Assembly: GCA_938008575.1 (NCBI GenBank)
Contig: CALLKB010000011.1
Location: 1-40,848, forward strand
Reading direction: 5' to 3'
Length of the DNA: 40,848 bases
Source: an uncultured Cytophagaceae bacterium
GTDB lineage: Bacteria > Bacteroidota > Bacteroidia > Cytophagales > Spirosomataceae
A model generated the notes under the pieces. The model was not told where the DNA came from. It did not search any database and was given only the letters and a program-made list of their open reading frames with translations. Position numbers and translations under genes: made by a program. Within the stretch, counting starts at the first letter, position 1. Each line of letters begins with the position of its first letter. This document shows positions 16,414 to 25,772 of the stretch, one piece after another.

Positions 16414-18906
16414 ATGCAACACAAATTTGATTTGCATCAAGTGATTCATGAATTGAAACACTTTTTGCCAGCACAAGCTCCTCTAATGGATTTTGTGCAT
16501 CATAATACTTTACATGCTTTCCAAAAATTACCTTTTCACGAAGCCTTAGAAACGGCACATGTGAAACTAGGCTATCAAGTATATTTCCCTCTAGAGACGT
16601 TTCGCGCCTTGCACCAAAATGGCCGTATCTCAGATGAAATCATTGATCGTACGATAGCTCAAAAAAAGGGAAAAGAACAAGAAATTTGGAAAGGGAAATT
16701 ACTTCACGGACAATATAAGGCCGTGGATCATGCGCGCGTGGGTGCCATGCGAGGTCTATGGAAGAAGCAATACAACATTGATTTAGATTCGTTAGTGCAT
16801 CCAACTTTATTTCGTTTGCTTGGAAGCTACCTCGATCAAGGCATCTCAATTTGGAATTTCCCAATTGATGATTTATCTTTTTTTGAAGCCATTCGCAAAC
16901 TTGAAACAAATAGTTGGGTCAGTATTTTTAAAGAGAAAACAAGCCGAGCCTTGTTACTCAATGAAAATACGCGAATTCAGGATATTTTGGTATTGTTAGT
17001 TGGCAAAAACGATCGTCACTACGAACAATATTTATATGACCAACAATTCGCGCACCAAGGCTGGTCAGGGATGGTTTCCACGGTTGAGGACCTACCACAA
17101 ACCCTTTTGGATACGCGTCAAATCAAATTAGAGGAATTAATTCTGTTGGAATTATTACTCGAATTAGATGCGCTTGATCATAAGTTAGGATCTGAATGGA
17201 AGCCCTTGGATCAGCATCTAACAGAAGCTATTCCAGGATTACATGATCCGATTATTCGCTCTGAACAGATGGAAGTATTGTCACTTTGGCAAGAAGCATT
17301 TGAATGGACTTATTATGATCAGGTATTAAAAGGTATCCAAGCTGAACGGATTGAATACATCGCCCCGCATCAGAAATCTTTCCAAAGTTTATTTTGTATC
17401 GATGACCGAGAATGTTCATTCCGACGTTATTTGGAAAACATTGACCCTTCATGTTCGACCTTTGGTACACCGGGTTTTTTCAATGTTGAATTTTTCTACC
17501 AACCGGTTGGCGGGAAATTTTACACCAAATTGTGCCCAGCTCCTGTAACTCCTAAATACCTGATTAAGGAAATTGGAGAGGATAAAAAGCGTCCGACAGA
17601 CCTGCATTTTTCTAAGCATAATCACAATTTTTACAGCGGTTGGCTTTTCTCACAAACCCTTGGATTTTGGTCGGCAGTCAAGTTATTCATCAATCTCTTC
17701 AAACCAAGCATGAGTCCAGCGACTGCATCTTCTTTGCGTCACATGGATAAGTTTTCTGGTTTACAGGTCGATTTTGATGCGTTGCATGCGGAGGAAAATG
17801 AACTCCAACTCGGCTTTAAAATTGACGAGATGGCGAATCGGGTTGAAGCACAATTACGTAGCATTGGCTTAGTTGACAATTTTGCTCCCATCATTTATGT
17901 GGTAGGCCATGGCGCGAGTTCCGTAAATAATCCACACTATGCAGCCTATGATTGTGGGGCTTGTTCAGGACGCGCTGGATCTGTAAATGCACGTGTGATT
18001 AGCCAAATGGCCAATAAACCGGAAGTTAGACGCATCTTAGCGGAGCGTGGGATACATATTCCTGAAACGAGCATTTTCGTAGGAGCTTTGCATGATACGA
18101 CACGAGATGAGGTTGTTTTTTATGACGATCAAATTTCTTCCCCGGAATATAAATCCATGCATGCAAAACATGAGGAGGTATTCCGTAAGGCATTGGATTT
18201 AAATGCCAAAGAACGCTCAAGACGCTTTGAATCTATTAATTCAAAAGAATCTCCTGCATCGATCCATGAAAAAATTCGGACACGTTCGGTTTCCATCTTT
18301 GAGCCGCGTCCAGAATTGAATCATGCGACAAATGCCTTAGCTATTGTGGGTAGACGTGAATTATCGAAGGGCTTATTCTTGGATAGGCGCTCGTTTTTGA
18401 ATTCCTTCGACTACCGTGTAGACCCAGCGGGCGATTACTTATTTGGTATTTTAAAGGCAGCTGCACCGGTATGTGGAGGAATTAACTTGGAATACTATTT
18501 CTCACGAGTAGATGGAGAAAAACTAGGTGCTGGCACCAAATTACCGCATAATGTCATGGGATTATTTGGCGTAGCGAATGGTATTGATGGGGATTTACGC
18601 CCTGGATTACCTGCACAAATGACCGAAGTTCACGACCCTGTTCGTTTATTACTCATTGTTGAGCACTTCCCGGAAGTCGTTTTAAAAACGATTCAAAGAG
18701 CGCCGGAAACCTATGAATGGTTCATCAATGATTGGGTCAAATTGGTCGCAGTTCATCCAGAAACAAAAGCATTATTTGTTTTTGGAGGCGGAGAATTTAC
18801 GCCTTATGAACCATTAGTTAAAAACTTGGAGGTGATAAAAGATGTGGAATCTGTCATCGAAAGCCATCAAGAGAATTTTCCTGTTTACTTATTAAATCAA
18901 GACTAA
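16414..18906 (+). CDS. dabA: DabA, catalytic-like subunit of the DAB inorganic-carbon pump (UPF0753/DUF2309)
   Basis: 830 residues, soluble, UPF0753 family. DabA is a zinc-dependent, carbonic-anhydrase-like protein that with membrane subunit DabB traps CO2 as bicarbonate in the cytoplasm using an ion gradient. The four conserved zinc-site residues are visible: Cys328-x-Asp330 in FCIDDRECSFRR, His499 in VVGHGASS and Cys514 in YDCGACSG. Spacing C-x-D and H-(14)-C equals that described for the Halothiobacillus protein (C351/D353 and H524/C539). The gene is followed one base later by dabB and then a SulP transporter. The N-terminal PLMDFVHHNTLHAFQ is also characteristic. Start chosen at the first ATG, which directly begins the conserved domain. 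Confidence 0.95.
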   Translation: MQHKFDLHQVIHELKHFLPAQAPLMDFVHHNTLHAFQKLPFHEALETAHVKLGYQVYFPLETFRALHQNGRISDEIIDRTIAQKKGKEQEIWKGKLLHGQYKAVDHARVGAMRGLWKKQYNIDLDSLVHPTLFRLLGSYLDQGISIWNFPIDDLSFFEAIRKLETNSWVSIFKEKTSRALLLNENTRIQDILVLLVGKNDRHYEQYLYDQQFAHQGWSGMVSTVEDLPQTLLDTRQIKLEELILLELLLELDALDHKLGSEWKPLDQHLTEAIPGLHDPIIRSEQMEVLSLWQEAFEWTYYDQVLKGIQAERIEYIAPHQKSFQSLFCIDDRECSFRRYLENIDPSCSTFGTPGFFNVEFFYQPVGGKFYTKLCPAPVTPKYLIKEIGEDKKRPTDLHFSKHNHNFYSGWLFSQTLGFWSAVKLFINLFKPSMSPATASSLRHMDKFSGLQVDFDALHAEENELQLGFKIDEMANRVEAQLRSIGLVDNFAPIIYVVGHGASSVNNPHYAAYDCGACSGRAGSVNARVISQMANKPEVRRILAERGIHIPETSIFVGALHDTTRDEVVFYDDQISSPEYKSMHAKHEEVFRKALDLNAKERSRRFESINSKESPASIHEKIRTRSVSIFEPRPELNHATNALAIVGRRELSKGLFLDRRSFLNSFDYRVDPAGDYLFGILKAAAPVCGGINLEYYFSRVDGEKLGAGTKLPHNVMGLFGVANGIDGDLRPGLPAQMTEVHDPVRLLLIVEHFPEVVLKTIQRAPETYEWFINDWVKLVAVHPETKALFVFGGGEFTPYEPLVKNLEVIKDVESVIESHQENFPVYLLNQD

Positions 18907-18907
18907 T

Positions 18908-20782
18908 ATGACCATAAACACCTTATTGCCCTTATTTATTTGGGTACCGATTGTAGGTTTTTTGGTAAGTCTGATCTTACCTAAAAACAATGAACGGCTA
19001 ATCTCCGGAGCAGCCTTCATAACGATGACGATCCAAATGATTGCTGCAACGATTTATGTAGCAGATTGGATATTGACAGGAGCAAATACCTTTCAAGTAA
19101 AGGAGATCATCTTGTTTCAAAACGAGGATTACATTTTCCAAATTGATTTCTTGTTTGACAAAATCACGGCTGTTTATTTGCTTGTGGGAGCTTTGTTGAC
19201 CTTCATGGTGACGATGTATTCGCGCACTTATTTACACCGTGAAGCCGGTTATAAGCGCTTTTTCAATACAACCTTGTTCTTTTACCTCGGATATAGCATA
19301 ACAACTTTATCAGGAAACTTAGAGACCTTGTTTGTGGGTTGGGAAATTTTAGGAATTTCCTCTTTCTTATTGATTTCCTTTTATCGGGAACGCTATTTAC
19401 CCGTTAAAAATGCCGTGAAGGTATTCTCGATTTATCGAATAGGGGATGTGGGCTTAATTTTGGCAATGTGGGCAAGTCACCATTTGTGGGGGCAGAACAT
19501 CACGTTTTACCAATTAAATAATGCGGAATTAGTGCACGAACAATTGCAGCAGCATAGTTTCATTGGCGTATTTATCTCCGCGATGATATTATTGTCGGCA
19601 GCTGCTAAATCTGCTCAATTACCCTTTTCGTCTTGGTTACCGCGTGCCATGGAAGGTCCTACGCCGTCAAGTGCTATTTTTTATGGAAGTTTATCTGTTC
19701 ACATAGGGGCATTTTTGTTGTTGCGAACATTTCCATTTTGGGAATATCAAAGTTCGGTGCGCATCTTAATTGTTGCCTTAGGACTCCTAACAACTCTAAT
19801 TGCAACAGGAATTGCTCGCGTACAATCATCCGTAAAAAGTCAGATTGCCTATGCCTCGATTGCACAAATTGGCATTATTTTCATTGAGATAGCATTAGGT
19901 TATGAATCGCTAGCTTTATTCCATTTTGCGGGAAATGCATTTTTACGTACGTACCAATTATTGGTTTCCCCATCCGTGGTAAGTTATTTGATTCGTGAGC
20001 AATTCTATTCCTTTGAGCCACGTGCGAAAACGATAGAGGATTCATTTCCCAAGCGTTTACAACATAGTATTTACGTATTGTGTTTGAAAGAATGGAATTT
20101 GGATACGATGTTATATGAATACTTTTGGAATCCATTGAAATGGGCTGGGAATAAACTGAATTTCATTAACGGAAGACGTTTAATGTTATTCTTTATTCCA
20201 GCATTTGCTTTGGGATTTTATGCGATGAAGCAAACGCATTTATTGCCAGAAAATCTTCAGGAGGCTACTCCCGTTTTATTTGCCAGTTTTGGATTAATCT
20301 TGGTTTTCAAGTCCTTCACGCAACGTCATTCGGTTCGTTTAGCTTGGATATTAGTGATTATGAATCACTGTTGGATCGCGCTTGCAATCTCATTCAATGA
20401 AAAATTTGATCAATTAGAAAATGTCCTATATCTAAGTGGAATCCTAGTCGCAGGTTTGATCGGGCATTTAACGCTTCAACGCTTATTCCGCATCGAGGGT
20501 AAAATAAGTTTGAGTCGTTTTCAGGGACTTTCTGAGACACATCCCAAAATAGCTTTGGTCTTTTTATTGGCTTGCCTCGGATTGACAGGCTTTCCAATTA
20601 CCCCAGCATTCATTGGTGAAGACTTAATTTTCTCGCATATCCATGAAGATCAATTTGCTTTGGCGGCTATTGTGTCGTTGAGTTTTATTTTGGATGGCTT
20701 AGCCGTTATCCGCATTTACGCGCGTGTGTTTATGGGACCAAATTCCAAAACGCATGCTGAATTTTCAAATCGCTATTTTTAA
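18908..20782 (+). CDS. dabB: DabB, membrane subunit of the DAB inorganic-carbon pump (NuoL-like)
   Basis: 624 residues, about 14-16 membrane helices, homologous to the proton-translocating subunit NuoL/MrpA. Family signatures are GWEILGISSFLLISF at about residue 145 and LPFSSWLPRAMEGPTPSSA at about residue 239. DabB is thought to couple cation flow to CO2 hydration by DabA. The start is one base after the dabA stop, so translation is probably coupled. The length is greater than the shortest DabB proteins because the C-terminal helices are retained. NuoL of complex I is the main alternative, but the neighbouring dabA decides the assignment and no other nuo gene is present. Confidence 0.93.
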   Translation: MTINTLLPLFIWVPIVGFLVSLILPKNNERLISGAAFITMTIQMIAATIYVADWILTGANTFQVKEIILFQNEDYIFQIDFLFDKITAVYLLVGALLTFMVTMYSRTYLHREAGYKRFFNTTLFFYLGYSITTLSGNLETLFVGWEILGISSFLLISFYRERYLPVKNAVKVFSIYRIGDVGLILAMWASHHLWGQNITFYQLNNAELVHEQLQQHSFIGVFISAMILLSAAAKSAQLPFSSWLPRAMEGPTPSSAIFYGSLSVHIGAFLLLRTFPFWEYQSSVRILIVALGLLTTLIATGIARVQSSVKSQIAYASIAQIGIIFIEIALGYESLALFHFAGNAFLRTYQLLVSPSVVSYLIREQFYSFEPRAKTIEDSFPKRLQHSIYVLCLKEWNLDTMLYEYFWNPLKWAGNKLNFINGRRLMLFFIPAFALGFYAMKQTHLLPENLQEATPVLFASFGLILVFKSFTQRHSVRLAWILVIMNHCWIALAISFNEKFDQLENVLYLSGILVAGLIGHLTLQRLFRIEGKISLSRFQGLSETHPKIALVFLLACLGLTGFPITPAFIGEDLIFSHIHEDQFALAAIVSLSFILDGLAVIRIYARVFMGPNSKTHAEFSNRYF

Positions 20783-20794
20783 AATACCTTACCC

Positions 20795-22381
20795 ATGAAA
20801 AACAAAAATATAGTACCTCAAGATGGCTTCGCGGGCCTAAAAGAAAATTTCGCTAATGATGCAACCTCAGGGTTCATCGTATTTTTATTGGCCTTGCCAC
20901 TTAGTTTAGGCATTGCCAAAGCATCTGATTTCCCACCGATTATGGGATTGATTACCGCCATTATTGGGGGTATGGTTGTGAGTTTCTTTGCTGGCTCCCG
21001 ATTAACGATTAAAGGCCCTGCCGCTGGCTTGATTGTCATTGTTGCTGGCGCTGTGAGTGAATTTGGCGGTGGCGAAACCGGTTGGCATTTAGCCCTTGGA
21101 GCCATGGTCGTTGCGGGCATTGTGCAAATCCTTTTCGGCGTTTTCAAACTCGGAAAATTAATGGATTTCTTCCCTTTGTCGGCCGTACATGGTATGTTGG
21201 CAGCCATCGGATTAATCATCATCGGCAAGCAAATTCCGGTTTTATTGGATGTAAATCCTGCTTTGACGAAAGGGAAGGAGCCTTTGGAATTGTTTGCATC
21301 TATTCCAGAATTTATTGCGAATTGGGATCCTAAAGCGACGTTAATCGGTGTAATTAGTTTAGCTATCATGATGGGCTGGCCATATATTAAGAACAAGGTC
21401 ATCAAAAAGATTCCTGCACCATTAGTGGTTTTAGCTATCGCTATTCCTGCGGAATTGTATATGGATTTTCAAACAACGGAGCCTAAATATGCGTTAGTTC
21501 ATATTGGAAACTTGATGGATAATATTCACATTAATGCAAGTTTTGATGGCTTTGCACAAACGGGCACCTTCATCAAATATGTGATCATGTTCGCTTTGGT
21601 AGGTTCTTTGGAATCATTATTGACCGTGAAGGCGATGGATATGTTGGATCCATTTAAACGTAAATCAAATGCGAATAAGGATTTAATTGCAACCGGAATT
21701 GGTAACACATTTGTTGCATTTTTAGGTGGATTACCAATGATTTCAGAGGTAGCGCGTTCATCGGCCAATATCGCAAATGGCGCGAAAACCCGTTGGGCTA
21801 ACTTCTTCCACGGATTTTTCATTTTGGTTTTTGTATTATTAGCCTCCCATTTAATCGAGTTAATTCCCAATACAGCTTTGGCAGCCATGCTAATTACAGT
21901 AGGTATTAAATTAACCCATCCCAAAGAATTCATTCACACCTTGAAAATAGGAAAGGAGCAATTACTCATTTTCATCGTGACTATTTTATTCACATTAGGA
22001 GTTGACTTATTAGTTGGTATAGGCGCCGGTATCTTAACCGAAATTTTGGTGAATTTATTTAATGGAAAACCTTTAAGTGCCATTTTCAAAGCACCTACAC
22101 AGGTATCCTTTACAGATGAAGCATATTTAGTAGAAATATCAGATGCCGCTGTATTTACCAATTTCTTAGGTATCAAACGAAAATTAGAAGCAATTCCACC
22201 AAGTTTTCAAGTGACGATTGACCTGTCAAAAACACATTTGGTGGATCACTCGGTGATGGAGAACTTGGAACATTTCAAGCATGATTATGAGCGTGAAGGT
22301 GGAACAGTGAACATCGTCGGATTAGACGCACACCGAGCCGTTTCTGAGCACAAAGCCGCTGCACGCAAGAAAGTCAAATAG
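20795..22381 (+). CDS. SulP-family anion transporter, probably bicarbonate
   Basis: 528 residues with a SulP transport core (about residues 15-420, motifs FIVFLLALPLSLGIAKASDF and LTIKGPAAGLIVIVAG) and a C-terminal STAS domain (about 435-525, VTIDLSKTHLVDHSVMENL). SulP proteins exchange or symport sulfate, bicarbonate or other anions; several bacterial members such as BicA take up bicarbonate with sodium. Placement 12 bp after dabB in one operon supports bicarbonate as substrate here (inference). A strong terminator follows, ending the transcription unit. Confidence 0.92.
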   Translation: MKNKNIVPQDGFAGLKENFANDATSGFIVFLLALPLSLGIAKASDFPPIMGLITAIIGGMVVSFFAGSRLTIKGPAAGLIVIVAGAVSEFGGGETGWHLALGAMVVAGIVQILFGVFKLGKLMDFFPLSAVHGMLAAIGLIIIGKQIPVLLDVNPALTKGKEPLELFASIPEFIANWDPKATLIGVISLAIMMGWPYIKNKVIKKIPAPLVVLAIAIPAELYMDFQTTEPKYALVHIGNLMDNIHINASFDGFAQTGTFIKYVIMFALVGSLESLLTVKAMDMLDPFKRKSNANKDLIATGIGNTFVAFLGGLPMISEVARSSANIANGAKTRWANFFHGFFILVFVLLASHLIELIPNTALAAMLITVGIKLTHPKEFIHTLKIGKEQLLIFIVTILFTLGVDLLVGIGAGILTEILVNLFNGKPLSAIFKAPTQVSFTDEAYLVEISDAAVFTNFLGIKRKLEAIPPSFQVTIDLSKTHLVDHSVMENLEHFKHDYEREGGTVNIVGLDAHRAVSEHKAAARKKVK

Positions 22382-22411
22382 ATTATAAAATATTGAGTTT
22401 AATGAATGTCG

Positions 22412-22443
22412 AAAAATACGTCTAGTTTAGGCGTATTTTTTTT
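22412..22443 (+). terminator. Intrinsic terminator of the dabA-dabB-sulP operon
   Basis: Arms AAAAATACG / CGTATTTTT with an 11-nt loop are followed by further T residues, 30 bp after the SulP stop codon. Confidence 0.85.
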
Positions 22444-22456
22444 GGGACGGTGGACA

Positions 22457-22740
22457 TTAGGTAAGAATTAAGAGTTAAGAGTTAAGAACGAAGAGTTAAG
22501 AGCGAAGAGGTAAAGAAACCTTCGGACTAACAACTCCCTCCGGACTTCGGACTAACGACTCCCTCCGGGCTTCGGACTGACAACAGACCACTAACTACTG
22601 TCTCCAGACTTCGGACTAACCACTCACTCCGGACTTCGGACTTCGGACTAACGACTCCCTCCGGACGCCGGACTGACAACTGACCACTGAATACTGTCTC
22701 CAGACTTCGGACTCCGGACTAGTATCTAGCGACTACCGCC
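22457..22740. repeat. Heptanucleotide island 3
   Basis: TAAGAGT/GAAGAGT-type units (about 22462-22516) are followed by a long run of CGGACTT, CGGACTA, CTCCCTC and CTGACCA-type units, almost all in 7-bp steps, filling most of the 419-bp gap between sulP and the GH30 gene. No gene or promoter consensus was recognised in it, apart from an AT-rich stretch at 22745-22790. Confidence 0.9.
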
Positions 22741-22800
22741 TACAACCCTGCAATAATTTGATTTTTTTTGAATATATTGAAGACAATTTAAACCTATTGC

Positions 22801-24177
22801 ATGAAACGTTTTATTGGGCTCACAAGCTTAGCCTTTGTTCTTAGCTATTTTTCAGGTTTTGGCCAAGTTTGTATTTCACAGGCTGAAAGCCAACAAATGC
22901 TGAAAGAACAAGTTTTGCCATTGTCTACTCAAGGCAATTCAGGCATTCAAATCCATGCAAATAACAAATTCCAGACCATTGATGGCTTCGGTTATACGTT
23001 GACAGGGGGTAGCGCCCAACTGATTTTGGCACTAGCGCCTACACAAAGGCTTGCCTTATTGAACGAACTTTTTGGAACAGGAAAAAATAGTATCAATATT
23101 TCCGTTTTACGCATTGCAATTGGGGCTAGTGACTTAGATGCCAATACGTTCTCCTATGACGATGTACCTTCAGGCCAAAAGGACGAAAATCTTGCACATT
23201 TCTCCCTCAAAGCATCTGAAAAGGATTTAATCCCTTTGATGCAAGCCATCAAACAAATCAATCCGAGCATTAAATTCATGGCGACTCCTTGGTCTCCTCC
23301 ATCTTGGATGAAAGATAATCAAGCCTCCAAAGGTGGTTCACTATTACCTCAATATTATGGGGTTTATGCCCAATACCTTGTCAAATACCTGCAATCCATG
23401 AAAGCACTCGGCTTAGAAATGGATTATTTGACACCCCAAAATGAACCTTTACATCCCGGAAATAATCCGAGTTTATTGATGCTTGCAGCCCAACAAAATG
23501 AATTCATTAAAAACCATTTAGGGCCAGCATTTAAAAAGGCGGGATTGAAGACCAAAATTTTGGCCTATGATCATAATTGCGATAAACCGGAGTATCCGAT
23601 TGAAATTTTAAATGACCCCATTACGCGCCAATATGTGGCAGGATCTGCCTTTCATTTGTACAATGGGGATATTTCAGCCTTGAGTGTGGTTCGTAAGGCA
23701 CATCCCGACAAAGAAGTGTATTTCACAGAACAATGGACAGGAGCAAAGGGTGAATTTGCCGGCGATTTCAATTGGCATATCAAAAATATCATCATCGGAT
23801 CACTCTTGAATGATGCCAAAACTGCTTTGGAATGGAATTTGGCGAATGATCCGCAATGGGGACCGCATACGCCCGGTGGATGTACGGAATGCAAAGGGGC
23901 AATTACCATTCAATCAGACGGGACACTTATTCGAAATCAAGCCTATTACATTGTAGCGCAAGCTTCTAAATTCATCCCAACGGGATCTCAACGAGTTGAA
24001 ATGTCTGGACTACCTAAAGGATTAGTTGGCGTTGCGGCCTTACGCCCCGACAAACAAGTGGCGGTACTACTGCAGAATGAAACAAAAGATATGATTAAAA
24101 CGACAATTTCCTATTATTCAAAACAATGGGCTATTGAGATTCCTAAGGAAGGAGTGGCAAGCATGGTTTTGAGGTAA
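22801..24177 (+). CDS. Glycoside hydrolase family 30 enzyme (secreted)
   Basis: 458 residues with a signal peptide (about residues 1-21, LVFVLSY-like hydrophobic core ending FGFGQ). Residues about 50-380 form a GH30 (beta/alpha)8 barrel: IDGFGYTLTGGSAQ near the N-terminus, WSPPSWMKDN, the acid/base Glu215 in TPQNEP and the nucleophile Glu310 in YFTEQWTG. A small beta domain follows. The family includes glucosylceramidases, beta-1,6-glucanases and xylanases; this looks closest to the glucosylceramidase/beta-1,6-glucanase type, substrate uncertain. The stop codon TAA is part of the first GAGGTAA repeat unit. The leader has TTTAAACCTAT three bases before the ATG. Confidence 0.93.
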   Translation: MKRFIGLTSLAFVLSYFSGFGQVCISQAESQQMLKEQVLPLSTQGNSGIQIHANNKFQTIDGFGYTLTGGSAQLILALAPTQRLALLNELFGTGKNSINISVLRIAIGASDLDANTFSYDDVPSGQKDENLAHFSLKASEKDLIPLMQAIKQINPSIKFMATPWSPPSWMKDNQASKGGSLLPQYYGVYAQYLVKYLQSMKALGLEMDYLTPQNEPLHPGNNPSLLMLAAQQNEFIKNHLGPAFKKAGLKTKILAYDHNCDKPEYPIEILNDPITRQYVAGSAFHLYNGDISALSVVRKAHPDKEVYFTEQWTGAKGEFAGDFNWHIKNIIIGSLLNDAKTALEWNLANDPQWGPHTPGGCTECKGAITIQSDGTLIRNQAYYIVAQASKFIPTGSQRVEMSGLPKGLVGVAALRPDKQVAVLLQNETKDMIKTTISYYSKQWAIEIPKEGVASMVLR

Positions 24178-24262
24178 GAGGTAAGAGGTAAGAGGAAAGA
24201 GGTAAGAGGTAAGAGGGAAGAGGGAAGCTATTGACTATGGACTTTAGACGTTGGACGTTGGA
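24171..24262. repeat. Heptanucleotide island 4 (GAGGTAA units, then GTTGGAC)
   Basis: Eight GAGGTAA-type units (24171-24226) begin inside the last two codons of the GH30 gene and provide its TAA stop, then a short TTAGACGTTGGACGTTGG array follows (about 24244-24262). Confidence 0.93.
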
Positions 24263-24273
24263 ATGATAGTTAT

Positions 24274-24297
24274 GTAGAGACGCGATAATTCGCGTCT
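24274..24297. repeat. GTAGAGACGCGA hairpin element, copy 3
   Basis: Arms AGACGCGA / TCGCGTCT surround loop TAAT, with TTTC after the second arm. Confidence 0.9.
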
Positions 24298-24337
24298 TTC
24301 CATCAGGCTGAAGCCTCAAATTAAAATAGAATTTTAA

Positions 24338-24380
24338 CCCCAGGTTTTAACCTGGGGATTCCCTAGGCTAAAGCCTAGGG
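24338..24380. repeat. Double-palindrome element, copy 1
   Basis: CCCCAGGTTTTAACCTGGGG (24338-24357) is followed after three bases by CCCTAGGCTAAAGCCTAGGG (24361-24380). Each is a near-perfect inverted repeat with 9-bp arms and a 2-nt loop. A degenerate AGGCTGAAGCCT lies just upstream at about 24305. Copies recur at 28330 and 31425. Confidence 0.9.
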
Positions 24381-24404
24381 CTATAAAATAAAACCAGTCA
24401 ACCT

Positions 24405-25772
24405 ATGAAAACATTCAACATCAACCGCCGCCATTTCTTAAAAGGCGCATCCGCAAGTTTGGCATTATCCTCTTTTGGAGCCTATGGACTTGATTTAGTA
24501 AATCCGTCTAAACCGCTAAAAGTCGGTTTAATCGGTGCAGGTTGGTATGGGAAAAGTGATTTGTTCCGACTGATGCAAGTCGCTCCCGTGGAAGTTGTTG
24601 CGCTCTGTGATCCCGATCGACATATGTTGACGGAAGCGGGTAAGCTCGTTGCTGCCCGACAAAAATCCCGTAAGACACCACGCTTGTACGGGGATTACAA
24701 GAAACTTTTGGCAGAAAATGTCCTGGATATTGTCTTGATTGGTAGTCCGGATCATTGGCATCCTCTGCAAATGATTGATGCAGTCAAAGCGGGTGCGCAC
24801 GTCTATGTTCAGAAACCCATATCCGTCGACGTACTCGAAGGGGAAGCTATGGTAGCTGCCGCTCGGAAATACGGTAAAACGGTACAGGTGGGGACCCAAC
24901 GAAAATCAACGCCGCATATTATAGAGGCCAAAAACAAAATCGTTGATTCGGGTTTGCTTGGTAAAATCGCCCATGTGGAAATGTATTGCTATTACCACAT
25001 GCGCAATAATGGAAATCCTCCGGTTCAGGCGGTTCCAGACTTCTTTGATTACGAAACTTGGACAGGTCCTGCACCCATGCGCCCTTATGATGGTTTACCT
25101 CATACGCGCTGGTGGAGAACGTTTAATGAGTATGGTAACGGTATTATGGGTGATATGTGTGTTCACATGTTTGATACTACTCGTTGGCTTTTAGGTCTTG
25201 GATGGCCCAAACGCATCTCTTCCGAAGGAGGAATTTACGTCCAAAAAGAAGGCAAATCGAACATCGCAGATACCCAAACAGCCGTTTTTGAATATGATGG
25301 CTTGAATTGTGTATGGCAACATCGAACCTGGGGTACGCCGCCAGACCCAGAATATCCTTGGGGCTTAACGATTTATGGCGAAAAAGGGACTTTACGTTTA
25401 AGTACCATGCAATACGATTTTACTCCTGTGGATCCGAAAGGCCAAAAAATCCATGGTACATGTCTATTTGAACGTGAAAAATATCCGGAGGATTTAACGG
25501 AAGATCGCATTGAACTCAATGCCGCCCCGGCCACGCGCTTACACATGCTTGATTTCTTAGCAGCCATCGATAAAGGAACTAAACCGATTGCTGATATTCA
25601 GGAAGGACATATCTCGACGGCATCCTGCATTTTGGCAAATGTATCGATGAAATTAGGCCGACCGCTTTCCTATGATCCCACTACAAAAACGGTTTTAAAT
25701 GATCCAGAGGCAACAGCCTTATTAGCAAGAACCTATCGCCAACCTTGGTCGAGAAATGAACTAAACGCATGA
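24405..25772 (+). CDS. Gfo/Idh/MocA-family oxidoreductase with Tat signal
   Basis: 455 residues. The N-terminus MKTFNINRRHFLKGASAS carries a twin-arginine motif (Arg8-Arg9 and FLK), so the protein is exported folded with its cofactor. Residues about 37-160 form a Rossmann fold (VGLIGAGWYGKSD, then VQKPISVD, the usual EKP-like site). The C-terminal part is the substrate-binding alpha/beta domain (DMCVHMFDTTRWLLG). Such enzymes oxidise or reduce sugars and inositols with NAD(P); the substrate is unknown. Its last codons overlap by four bases (ATGA) with the next gene, a PIG-L deacetylase, indicating tight coupling. An AACCTAT leader precedes the start. Confidence 0.92.
   Translation: MKTFNINRRHFLKGASASLALSSFGAYGLDLVNPSKPLKVGLIGAGWYGKSDLFRLMQVAPVEVVALCDPDRHMLTEAGKLVAARQKSRKTPRLYGDYKKLLAENVLDIVLIGSPDHWHPLQMIDAVKAGAHVYVQKPISVDVLEGEAMVAAARKYGKTVQVGTQRKSTPHIIEAKNKIVDSGLLGKIAHVEMYCYYHMRNNGNPPVQAVPDFFDYETWTGPAPMRPYDGLPHTRWWRTFNEYGNGIMGDMCVHMFDTTRWLLGLGWPKRISSEGGIYVQKEGKSNIADTQTAVFEYDGLNCVWQHRTWGTPPDPEYPWGLTIYGEKGTLRLSTMQYDFTPVDPKGQKIHGTCLFEREKYPEDLTEDRIELNAAPATRLHMLDFLAAIDKGTKPIADIQEGHISTASCILANVSMKLGRPLSYDPTTKTVLNDPEATALLARTYRQPWSRNELNA

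Noticed and set aside
18908..20782. NuoL of respiratory complex I
   Set aside because: The NuoL-like signatures are present, but the gene is coupled to dabA and no other nuo gene is present, so DabB is the better call.
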